Assembly (NCBI GenBank): GCA_030765605.1
Contig: JAVCCG010000026.1
Coordinates: 1 to 24,200 of the forward strand
Length of the DNA: 24,200 nucleotides
Origin: Candidatus Alcyoniella australis
Lineage (GTDB): Bacteria; Lernaellota; Lernaellaia; JAVCCG01; Alcyoniellaceae
Reading direction: 5' to 3'
Below the pieces are notes generated by a model that saw only the letters and a program-made list of their open reading frames with translations, was not told the DNA's origin and did not search any database. A program made the position numbers and the translations under genes. This document shows positions 15,341-22,134 of the stretch, piece by piece. Every line of letters begins with the position of its first letter. The first letter of the stretch is position 1.

Positions 15341-16825
15341 TTACCATTGACCATCGTTGGCGAACAGCTTGACCACTCGCTCCAGGTTCGGTTCAAAGGT
15401 GTAGAGGTAGATCAGGTCGTCGCGGCCGTCGCCGTTGAAGTCGCGGATCAGCACGCGCACCGAGGGCTCGACCTCGATCGTCAGGTCGGGGTCGTCGAAC
15501 AGCGGTTCAGAATTGCGGCCCAGGCTGATCGCGGTGCGTTGCTTGTCCAGGCCGAACAGCAGGTCGCGCCGGCCGTCGGAATTGAAGTCGCCGCCAAAGT
15601 CGGGGTTGATGCCCACCAGCGAGATCCCGCTACGGTAGTCGGCGAGGTACTTGGCGCTGACGCTCAGATCGGGCTTTGCCGGATACAGGCCGTCGGCGCG
15701 GAACAGGTAGACGTTGTAGTCCACGTCAATGGCGCCGGTGAGCAGCGCCGAGGCGATCTCGAACAGCCCGATCTTGACGTAGGGCAGCACCAGATCGTCG
15801 CGGCCGTCGGCGTTGATGTCGATCACCTGGGCGTTGGAGGCCACGCCCTGCGACTCCAGGGCGAAGTCCGGCGATTGCGAGAAGCCGCCCTCAATCCCGC
15901 GGAACACCGCCAGGCTCGAGCGCATGTCCTTGAGCCCGCCGCCGTATTTGAGCACCACCGCGTCGGCCCGACCGTCGGCGTCGATCTGGGTGAGATTGAC
16001 GCGCACCGCGGTGTTGTTCAGCTTTTGCTCCTGCTCGGTGAGCACGGCGAAACGCCGCTGGATCGACGGCTGCTGCGAGAACACAATCCCCTGCTCGCCG
16101 CGTTGGGCGTAGTGCACGCGCACGGTGTCGCGCTGGGTCAACGTCAAATCGCGCAACCCGTCGCCGTCAGCGTCGACCAGCGCAATCAGCGGAACCAGCA
16201 GGTGCGATTCGTAGCTGCCCCAGGCCCAGTTGTAGCTGTCCTGGCCCTGGGACACGTTGTCCGCGTGCAGCTCGAACTCGACAGCGCAGGCCCGTTCAAA
16301 GCCGCCATCGTCCGAGCGCTTGAACAGCACCAGCGAGTCGCGGGTCGGGATCAGCAGCGAATCGCGGCCCTCGCCGGTCCAATCGCGCGCGAAGTCCTGG
16401 AACGGCAGCGAGTCGTCGTCCGCGGCCAAAGCGAAAGTATCGATCCGCACCAGCTCGCGCGTCGGTCCGCCCAGGGCCGGCTGGGCAATCACCGAACGGC
16501 CGGTGAGGTACAGCAGTTCCTGCGCGCCGTCGCCGTCCACATCGGCCAGGTCGAAAAACGTAGCGCCCGGCGGCGGCGTGAGCTCGGCCAACGCCTCAGC
16601 CTGGGGATCGTCTCCGCGCAGCACGCGCAGTCCGATGCTCTGGTTGGGCCGCAGCCCCTGCATGTAGACCAGCAGCAGCTCGGGACCCTCGCGGCCGTCG
16701 AGCTGCGCCACCAGCAGCTCCTGCACCACGCCGGGCAATTCGATTTGCGCGGGCGCGAACCCGGCCCACGCCGGCGGGGCGATCAGCAGCGCGAACAGCA
16801 GCGCGGTCGCCAGGGCCTTGTTCAT
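15341..16825 (-). CDS. Secreted FG-GAP/VCBS repeat protein
   Basis: The 494-residue exported protein has a Sec signal peptide (MNKALATALLFALLIAPPAW, cleavage probably after AGA/AG). It carries at least six FG-GAP/VCBS-type calcium-binding loops spread through the chain: DVDGDGAQELLYL, DADGDGLRDLTL, DADGRADAVVLKY, DINADGRDDLVLPY, DFNSDGRRDLLFGL and DFNGDGRDDLIYLY. This predicts an integrin-like beta-propeller stabilised by Ca2+, outside the cytoplasm. No enzymatic domain is visible. The start codon overlaps the aroK stop as TAATG at 16823-16827, so translation is probably coupled to aroK, which is an odd partner for a secreted protein. Its stop is ten bases before the start of the membrane protein downstream. 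Confidence 0.85.
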   Translation of the reverse strand: MNKALATALLFALLIAPPAWAGFAPAQIELPGVVQELLVAQLDGREGPELLLVYMQGLRPNQSIGLRVLRGDDPQAEALAELTPPPGATFFDLADVDGDGAQELLYLTGRSVIAQPALGGPTRELVRIDTFALAADDDSLPFQDFARDWTGEGRDSLLIPTRDSLVLFKRSDDGGFERACAVEFELHADNVSQGQDSYNWAWGSYESHLLVPLIALVDADGDGLRDLTLTQRDTVRVHYAQRGEQGIVFSQQPSIQRRFAVLTEQEQKLNNTAVRVNLTQIDADGRADAVVLKYGGGLKDMRSSLAVFRGIEGGFSQSPDFALESQGVASNAQVIDINADGRDDLVLPYVKIGLFEIASALLTGAIDVDYNVYLFRADGLYPAKPDLSVSAKYLADYRSGISLVGINPDFGGDFNSDGRRDLLFGLDKQRTAISLGRNSEPLFDDPDLTIEVEPSVRVLIRDFNGDGRDDLIYLYTFEPNLERVVKLFANDGQW

Positions 16826-17358
16826 TAAGAGGTCCTCCAGTTCATCAGTTCGATGGCCGATTGCGCAGCGCTTTGCACGGCGACCCGCGAGGTGTCGATT
16901 TCCAGCGCGGCCAGCGAGCGATAGAGCTCCAGCCGCCCTGCAAGCACTTGCCGCACCTCGGCCTCCGCGTCTGCGACGCCGGTGAGGCTCGGCCGCGAAC
17001 GTCGGGCAGCGCCGTGGATGCGGCCGGCCAAAATCTCCGGCGGCGCCAGCAGCAACAAATAGCGACCGAGGCGGCCCAGCAGTTCGCGGTTGGCCCCATC
17101 GAGCACAGCTCCGCCGCCCAAATCGATCACCGCGCCACGGCAGTCCTCCAGCCCGGCGATTACCAGCGATTCGAGGCGACGAAACTCGTCCCAGCCCTGC
17201 TCCGCTACGATGTGCGCGATATCCGTGCCGGCCAGGGTCTCGATACTTTGATCGGTGCTGATCAGCTCGCGGCTGCTAAGCCCGGCCGCCAAACGGCCTA
17301 CACTGCTCTTGCCCGCGCCGCGCGGGCCGATCAGCAGCAGGCACGGATCATCGATCAT
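16825..17358 (-). CDS. aroK: Shikimate kinase
   Basis: The 177-residue P-loop kinase phosphorylates shikimate at the 3-hydroxyl using ATP, the fifth step of the chorismate pathway, in the cytoplasm. Motifs in order: Walker A GPRGAGKSS (11-19), STDQSIE with the shikimate-binding Asp36, FRRLES with Arg60/61, the GGG loop (LGGGAV, 81-83), lid RSRPSL (Arg122) and RLELYRSL (Arg142). Length is normal. One oddity: the first acidic residue of the usual D-x-D before IE is Ser34. In the M. tuberculosis enzyme that Asp contacts Mg2+ through water. The gene overlaps aroE by 11 bp and the FG-GAP gene by 1 bp. The adjacency to aroE strongly supports the assignment. Confidence 0.9.
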   Translation of the reverse strand: MIDDPCLLLIGPRGAGKSSVGRLAAGLSSRELISTDQSIETLAGTDIAHIVAEQGWDEFRRLESLVIAGLEDCRGAVIDLGGGAVLDGANRELLGRLGRYLLLLAPPEILAGRIHGAARRSRPSLTGVADAEAEVRQVLAGRLELYRSLAALEIDTSRVAVQSAAQSAIELMNWRTS

Positions 17359-18193
17359 CGCGGTTCTCGTCCAACAGCCGATCCACCAGCGCGGACATGC
17401 GCTCGATCGGCGGCTTCACGCCGGTTAAGAGTTCGAATTGTTGCAGCGCCTGGTGCAGGAACATCGCAGCCCCGTCCACAATGCGACAGCCTCGGGCGCG
17501 GGAAAGTTTCAGCAGTCGCGTGGCGCGCGGCCGGTAGACCGCGTCGAACACCACGGCCCCGGGGGCGATCAGCTCCGGGTCGATCGGTGCGGCGTCGACC
17601 AGCGGCCACATGCCCAGCGGCGTGCAGTTGCAGACCAACGCGGCTCGGCCCAATTCCTGCGCCGCGCTTTGCGACCCGAGGCGCCCCGGCTCGAGTTCGA
17701 TGCTCAGTCGCCCGCCCAGATCGCGGCACAGCGCGGCCGCGGCCTCGTCCCGCCGAGCGAGCACCAGGGCCCGGCCCAAGCCCAGACGGTCGAGACTGAC
17801 CAGACAGGCGCGCGCCGCGCCGCCCGCGCCGAGCACCGCGGCGCTGCGGCCCGCCAGCTCCTCGCGATAGGAGCCCAGGGCCGCGAGCAGTCCGGCCACG
17901 TCGGTGTTCCAGCCGCAAAGGCGGCCGTCGCGCTTGACGATCGTATTCAGCGCGCCGGCCAGCTTAACCAGCGGATCGAGCTCGTCCATGGATTCGATCA
18001 GCGCGGACTTGAGCGGGATCGTCACCGAGGCCCCGGCCACTTGCCGGTCCTGTAAATGGCCCAGCGCCTCGGCGGCGTTGGCCGCGCGCCGGGCCTGGTA
18101 GTCGTGATCCAGTCCGGTCCAGCCGAAAGCCGCCTTGTACAGCTTAGGCGAGATGCTGTGTTCAACCGGATCGCCGAGCAACAGGTAGAGCAA
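17348..18193 (-). CDS. aroE: Shikimate dehydrogenase
   Basis: The 281-residue protein reduces 3-dehydroshikimate to shikimate with NADPH. The N-terminal substrate domain contains GDPVEHSISPKLYK (shikimate-binding Ser pair), catalytic Lys62 in SVTIPLK and catalytic Asp98 in GWNTDVAG. The C-terminal Rossmann domain carries GAGGAARA (from about 122) and VCNCTPLGM. Length is typical. The start is TTG at 18191-18193, supported by a strong SD (GGAGG) seven bases upstream; there is no in-frame ATG or GTG in a better position. It overlaps aroK by 11 bp. A strong terminator for the preceding gene ends only a few bases upstream of the SD, so its transcription depends on read-through or a promoter overlapping the hairpin. 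Confidence 0.92.
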   Translation of the reverse strand: MLYLLLGDPVEHSISPKLYKAAFGWTGLDHDYQARRAANAAEALGHLQDRQVAGASVTIPLKSALIESMDELDPLVKLAGALNTIVKRDGRLCGWNTDVAGLLAALGSYREELAGRSAAVLGAGGAARACLVSLDRLGLGRALVLARRDEAAAALCRDLGGRLSIELEPGRLGSQSAAQELGRAALVCNCTPLGMWPLVDAAPIDPELIAPGAVVFDAVYRPRATRLLKLSRARGCRIVDGAAMFLHQALQQFELLTGVKPPIERMSALVDRLLDENRDDR

Positions 18194-18207
18194 TTACCTA
18201 CCTCCGA

Positions 18208-18246
18208 ATAAAAAACGGGGAACGAAGCATCATACTTCGTTCCCCG
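18208..18246 (-). terminator. Strong Rho-independent terminator between the poly-Asp protein and aroE
   Basis: A perfect 12-bp stem (CGGGGAACGAAG at 18216-18227, CTTCGTTCCCCG at 18235-18246) with a 7-base loop is followed on the minus strand by TTTTTTATT. It terminates the gene that stops at 18296. The U-tract ends a few bases before the aroE SD. Confidence 0.92.
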
Positions 18247-18253
18247 ATCAGAC

Positions 18254-18283
18254 TCGATAGCAAGGCGCGTTAGCGCCTGTCAA
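18254..18283 (-). promoter_or_regulatory. Possible promoter for aroE inside the preceding 3' untranslated region
   Basis: A perfect -35 TTGACA (18283-18278) is followed after 18 bases by TATCGA (18259-18254, three of six matches). Transcripts would begin near or inside the terminator hairpin, so they might escape termination by carrying only part of the stem. A second small hairpin (AGGCGC-TAAC-GCGCCT, 18263-18278) overlaps the spacer. The -10 is poor, so this is tentative. Confidence 0.3.
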
Positions 18284-18295
18284 TTAACAGCCAGG

Positions 18296-19966
18296 CTAGC
18301 AGCCGCAGCCGCCGCCCAGGTTGGACTTGTCAGAATCGTCGTCGTCGCCTGACGAATCGTCGTCATCGTCGTCATCGTCATCGTCGTCGGGGGGCAGCAC
18401 GTTGATCTCGACCTGGTCGGGCACGCTCATCGCGGTGCCGTCGGTCACGATCAGCTCGAAGGTCAGCACGCCGACCTCGGTCGCCTCGAAGCTGGGCAGC
18501 TCGATTGTGGTGTTGTCGACTTCGGCGATCGGGCCGCCGGGCTGGCTCCAGATGAAGTTCAGCGGATCCTCGTCCGGATCGTAGCTTTCCGAGCCGTCGA
18601 GCTGGACCGTGTCGCCCACGTGCACTTCCTGATCTGCACCCGCGTCGGCCACCGGAACCAGATTCGGGCCGGTGTAACGCGCTACCGCCAGGTTCATGCC
18701 CACGGAGAAGCCGCGCTTGGAGTTGTAGAAGTCGACTCCGAGCAGCGGGTACTTGGCACGGAACGGATCGAGCTCCCAGTTCTCGCCGCCGTCCTCGGTG
18801 AACAGGATCACCGAGCAATAGCCCAGGCCCGCGCCGCCGCCGCCGACGATGAAGCCCTTATCTTCGTCGACGAAGAACAGGTCGCTGGCCGACCAGCCGC
18901 GGAAGCTTGGGATCTCGAGGGTCTGCGGTAGGGCGAACTGGTCCCAGTTCTCGCCGCCGTCGGATGTGTAATACAGGTAGTCGGTGGTCGCGGTTCCCTC
19001 GCGCGGCCAGGCCAGCGTCCAGGCGTGATCCGCGTCGGTCGAGTGGATCTTGCCGAAGCTGACGTTGGCGTTGGAGAGCACTACGTCCCAATTCAGACCG
19101 CCGTCGGTGGTGCGGTAGACCTTGCCGTCGACGCCCTTGCCGCGGCCGTTTTCGGCCTTGTAGTTCAGGCGGTAGATCGGGTCGCGCATGTACTGGATCA
19201 TCTCGTACCAGGCCAGGGCCAGATCCTCGGGATCTTCGAGGTTGTAGCCCTTGTCCTCGGGCTCCTCAGGGTCGAGGTTGCCCGTGGCCGCGTAGCCGTT
19301 GAGCGCGTCGGAGAAGGAGATGTCGTTGATGCCCATTTCCTCGTCGTCGCCGATGATCGGCAGCTCGCCCCAGTTCAGTCCGGCGTCGTAGGTGGCCACG
19401 ATATAGTTCGGGGCGCCCGCCGCGTAGCCGATCGTAGCGGTGGGGAAATCGACGGTCTGCAAGGTCTTGAAGATCGCGTTGACGCCCGGCAGCGAGGCCT
19501 CGTTGAAGGTCTGTCCGCCGTCGGAGGTATGCATTATCATTGCCTTGAGCATGAAGATGCAGGCCATGCACAGCGGCATGCCCAGTTCCTTACAGCTCGG
19601 CGGCACGCCCATGCCGACGATTACGCCGTTGTCGCCGTCAGTGAAGTCCGTGGCCAGCATGAAGCTCATCATGTCCATCATGCTGCACGGGTCCGAGCCA
19701 TCCATGGAGATGCGGTACATCGGGGACCAGCTGGTTCCGCCGTTGTGGCTGTCCCAGGCGTAGACTATGGACAACGCGCTGTCCTGATGCAGACCGGCGG
19801 TGTACACGTCCTCGGCGGTCGGGGCCGCGACGTACATCATCGCCGAGTTGCCGGCCATGGCCGATGAGTAGACGATCTCCCAGACTCCCTGTTCCTGTGC
19901 GACCGCGCCGGTCGCCACCATCAAGCACAGGGCAGCGCTGAACAGTAGAACTTGAATACGTTTCAT
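18296..19966 (-). CDS. Secreted YCF48/BNR-like repeat protein with PKD-like domain and poly-Asp/GGGCGC tail
   Basis: The 556-residue exported protein has a signal peptide (MKRIQVLLFSAALCLMVATG, then AVAQ). At least five BNR/YCF48-type motifs recur: TSDGGQTFNEA, TYDAGLNWGEL, TTDGGLNWDVV, TSDGGENWDQF and TEDGGENWELD, predicting a beta-propeller like the photosystem II assembly factor YCF48; here it is simply an extracytoplasmic propeller. A PKD-like domain (about 437-526; PVADAGADQEVHVGDTVQLD) follows. The last 30 residues are 11 Asp, SSG, four Asp, a short spacer and the terminal GGGCGC, which looks like an export or anchoring tail. The ATG at 19964-19966 is preceded by GGAGGAAGG; upstream codons to 20011 are not needed. 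A strong terminator follows. Confidence 0.8.
   Translation of the reverse strand: MKRIQVLLFSAALCLMVATGAVAQEQGVWEIVYSSAMAGNSAMMYVAAPTAEDVYTAGLHQDSALSIVYAWDSHNGGTSWSPMYRISMDGSDPCSMMDMMSFMLATDFTDGDNGVIVGMGVPPSCKELGMPLCMACIFMLKAMIMHTSDGGQTFNEASLPGVNAIFKTLQTVDFPTATIGYAAGAPNYIVATYDAGLNWGELPIIGDDEEMGINDISFSDALNGYAATGNLDPEEPEDKGYNLEDPEDLALAWYEMIQYMRDPIYRLNYKAENGRGKGVDGKVYRTTDGGLNWDVVLSNANVSFGKIHSTDADHAWTLAWPREGTATTDYLYYTSDGGENWDQFALPQTLEIPSFRGWSASDLFFVDEDKGFIVGGGGAGLGYCSVILFTEDGGENWELDPFRAKYPLLGVDFYNSKRGFSVGMNLAVARYTGPNLVPVADAGADQEVHVGDTVQLDGSESYDPDEDPLNFIWSQPGGPIAEVDNTTIELPSFEATEVGVLTFELIVTDGTAMSVPDQVEINVLPPDDDDDDDDDDDSSGDDDDSDKSNLGGGCGC
18335..18388 (-). repeat. GAC/GAT trinucleotide tract encoding poly-Asp
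   Basis: Two runs of GAC/GAT codons in the minus strand, 11 codons at 18356-18388 and 4 codons at 18335-18346, encode the poly-Asp linker of the secreted repeat protein. GAC and GAT alternate irregularly, so the run is not a perfect microsatellite, which suggests selection for the amino acid. Length change in units of three would keep the frame. Confidence 0.85.
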
Positions 19967-20048
19967 GGTTCCTTCCTCCCGGAATCGTAGGCTGCAACCT
20001 TTTTGCTGCACTTGTATTGTCGATAGGCAGAGATAGTTTTAACAGCTA

Positions 20049-20078
20049 ATCCTATTTACCATTATCCCCTGCTGTCAA
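20049..20078 (-). promoter_or_regulatory. Candidate sigma-70 promoter of the poly-Asp repeat protein gene
   Basis: On the minus strand TTGACA (20078-20073, perfect -35) and TAGGAT (20054-20049, four of six) are separated by 18 bases. The surrounding 20012-20078 stretch is AT-rich. A leader of about 75 bases would reach the ATG at 19966. The rest of the 185-bp gap to the receptor gene shows no gene and no convincing terminator. Confidence 0.42.
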
Positions 20079-20151
20079 GAGCCCCTGCGCTGGCCCGGAC
20101 TTTTGATCGGGTTTTGTCAACTACCCTCGCAAGAAACCCAAATGGAAGCTT

Positions 20152-22065
20152 CTAGTAGCTCAGGCGCAGTCCGGCGCCGTAGGCCCGGCCCGGCTCGGGG
20201 AATTTGCGGGTGGTCTCGTAGTAGGTGTCGAAGAGGTTGGTGGATTCGATGTAGACCTCGAAGGTCGACCCGTGACGCCAGAAGAGCCGGGCGTCGGCGA
20301 TCAGCCGCTCGGGCAGCAATTGCCGTTGTTGTTCGGCAGCTTGCGGCTCGGGGCGATCGCTGAATTCCGAGTAGTAGCGCGCCGCGATCTGGGCCCCGAG
20401 GCCGAACGGCGCCAAATAGCCGGCGCGGCCGCCGACGCCGAGTTGGGGTGCGTAGGGCAGGCCTTGCCCCATCTGACCGGCCGGACGCTCGCTGCTCACG
20501 GTCCAGTTCAGCCAGCCGTTGAGGCTCAGACCGTTCAGCGGCCGCAGTCCCAGTTCGACCTCAATGCCCGTGGCCCCGGCCGAGGCGCCGTTGTGAAAGC
20601 GACCCGAGCTGGCGCGCGGCCGAATCAGGTCGCGTGCGGCCAGCAAATAGGTGCGGAACCCCACGCTGACCATCTCCGTCCCGCCGAAGTCCAGGCCGGC
20701 CTCGATGCGGTCGAAGCGCTCGGGTTTGAGCTGATTGTTGCCCTGGTCGGGATCGAGCAGTTGGCGCTGGTCCGGCGCCTGCTGTTGATGCGAGGCGCCG
20801 AGCACCAGGGCCAGCGAGCCCCAGGGCTGCCAGCGCAGCATCAGCCTGCCGCGCGGCATGACCATCATCGGCGGCAGCTCGAGGATCTCGGAGAACAATC
20901 CCTGGTTGGTCTCGACACCGCCGCCCACGGCAATCAAGAGGCTTTCGTGGGGCCGGATTGCGTCCTCCAGGGCATAGGCCTGCACCGCGGTGACAAACCG
21001 CGTGTCGCGCGTACGAAAGTCGATCAGCGTGCTGTCTTCGAGCCAAAACGCGGCCATGCCGCTCAGCCGCGAGTAGCGCCCCAGGTCGAGCACCGGGTAG
21101 ATCGAGCCCCCGGTACGGGTAAAACCGTAGCGTTCATTGTCGATCCGCAGGCCGCGGTTGGGCCGCGTGTACTGCGGAACGCGTTGGCGCTCGTGGAGCA
21201 CGGCCAGATTGCCGCCGATCGAGAACACGTCGCCCAGTAGCTCGCCGCCCAGGCGCGCGTGCCAGCGGGTGTGATCCTCCACTGCCCGCCACAACGGCTC
21301 GTGCTGGGCCAGCCCCACCGGCACGCCGCGATCGCCCGTGCAAAAGCCGCCCGAGGCGTCGATCCCGGCGTTGGGGTTGAAGCGGTAACCCAGCTTGGCC
21401 CAGGCGTTGCTGTTGTTGCGATAGCTCTGTTCGCGGATCCCGCCGTTTTCGCGCGGCGCGGTCTCGAAACTCTGGGGCAGCATGAAGCCGGTGGAATCGT
21501 GGTGCGCGCCGATCACGCGGCTGGACAGGCCGCGGTTGCCGAATCCCACGTCAAGCGCCACGTCGCTTTGCTCGGGGTAGCCGTAGCGCATCTGCACGCC
21601 GCCGTGATACCCCTCCAGGCCCGGTTTGGTCCACAGGTAGACCAGCGCCGCCTCGCCGCCGGGACCGGCCAGCGGAGATGCCGCCGAGCGCACGACCTGC
21701 ACGCGCTCGATATTGGCCAGGCTGACGTCGGCCAGGTCCAGAGAACTGCTGTAGGGATCCAGCAGCGGGATGCCGTCGAGCAGCACCTGCACTTCGCCGG
21801 TCGGCCTGGAGCGCTCCATGACGTGGCTCTCGCCGTTGGCGCCGTGAAAATCTCCCTCGTGGAGCATCATCCCGGGCACCGCGGCCAGCAGTTGGGCCAG
21901 GTTGCGCGCGCCGATGTTTTGGATATACGCGGCATCGAACTCGCTGGACGTGACCTCGGGCAGGCCGCCGCTCCACGGTCGATAGAGATCATCGCCCGCA
22001 ACGGCAGCGGCCGCGACCAGGATGCACAGCGTGACGATGGCGAGGATGTTGCCGATTCTCATCAT
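20152..22065 (-). CDS. TonB-dependent outer-membrane receptor
   Basis: The 637-residue protein has a Sec signal peptide (RIGNILAIVTLCILVAAAAV, then AG) and a TonB-dependent receptor plug: ARNLAQLLAAVPGMMLHEGD, VQVLLDGIPLLDPYSS, ANIERVQVVRSAASPL. A long beta-strand-rich barrel follows, with aromatic-rich alternating segments and a C-terminal strand ending GAGLRLSY (terminal aromatic residue, as expected for BAM recognition). It would take up a ligand across the outer membrane using TonB energy; the ligand is unknown. Receptors of this size usually transport siderophores, cobalamin or small oligosaccharides. Two adjacent ATGs (22065, 22062) are candidate starts and the SD is weak (GGAA). The upstream same-strand neighbour is a GH38 mannosidase, which might hint at a glycan ligand. 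Confidence 0.85.
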   Translation of the reverse strand: MMRIGNILAIVTLCILVAAAAVAGDDLYRPWSGGLPEVTSSEFDAAYIQNIGARNLAQLLAAVPGMMLHEGDFHGANGESHVMERSRPTGEVQVLLDGIPLLDPYSSSLDLADVSLANIERVQVVRSAASPLAGPGGEAALVYLWTKPGLEGYHGGVQMRYGYPEQSDVALDVGFGNRGLSSRVIGAHHDSTGFMLPQSFETAPRENGGIREQSYRNNSNAWAKLGYRFNPNAGIDASGGFCTGDRGVPVGLAQHEPLWRAVEDHTRWHARLGGELLGDVFSIGGNLAVLHERQRVPQYTRPNRGLRIDNERYGFTRTGGSIYPVLDLGRYSRLSGMAAFWLEDSTLIDFRTRDTRFVTAVQAYALEDAIRPHESLLIAVGGGVETNQGLFSEILELPPMMVMPRGRLMLRWQPWGSLALVLGASHQQQAPDQRQLLDPDQGNNQLKPERFDRIEAGLDFGGTEMVSVGFRTYLLAARDLIRPRASSGRFHNGASAGATGIEVELGLRPLNGLSLNGWLNWTVSSERPAGQMGQGLPYAPQLGVGGRAGYLAPFGLGAQIAARYYSEFSDRPEPQAAEQQRQLLPERLIADARLFWRHGSTFEVYIESTNLFDTYYETTRKFPEPGRAYGAGLRLSY

Positions 22066-22116
22066 TTTATTCCGGTAATGCCACGTAGGCTGCCATTGCC
22101 GACCAGAATACAACAT

Positions 22117-22131
22117 CCCCCGGCACGGGGG
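22117..22131 (-). other. Short GC hairpin after the GH38 gene
   Basis: A 6-bp stem, CCCCCG (22117-22122) and CGGGGG (22126-22131), with a GCA loop lies four bases beyond the mannosidase stop, but only a mixed TGTTGTATT follows. It may be a weak terminator or mRNA 3'-end stabiliser between the mannosidase and the receptor gene. Confidence 0.35.
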
Positions 22132-22134
22132 AAA

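Noticed and set aside
18335-18388. The GAC/GAT tract as a CRISPR or DNA-level tandem repeat element
   Set aside because: It is in frame within a coding region, with irregular GAC/GAT alternation and no spacers; it is best explained as a poly-Asp linker.
20103-20122. A hairpin-like CCCGG...TCGGG followed by TTTTG on the plus strand
   Set aside because: The stem is imperfect, the T-run is on the strand without a gene, and it does not serve the minus-strand receptor gene.
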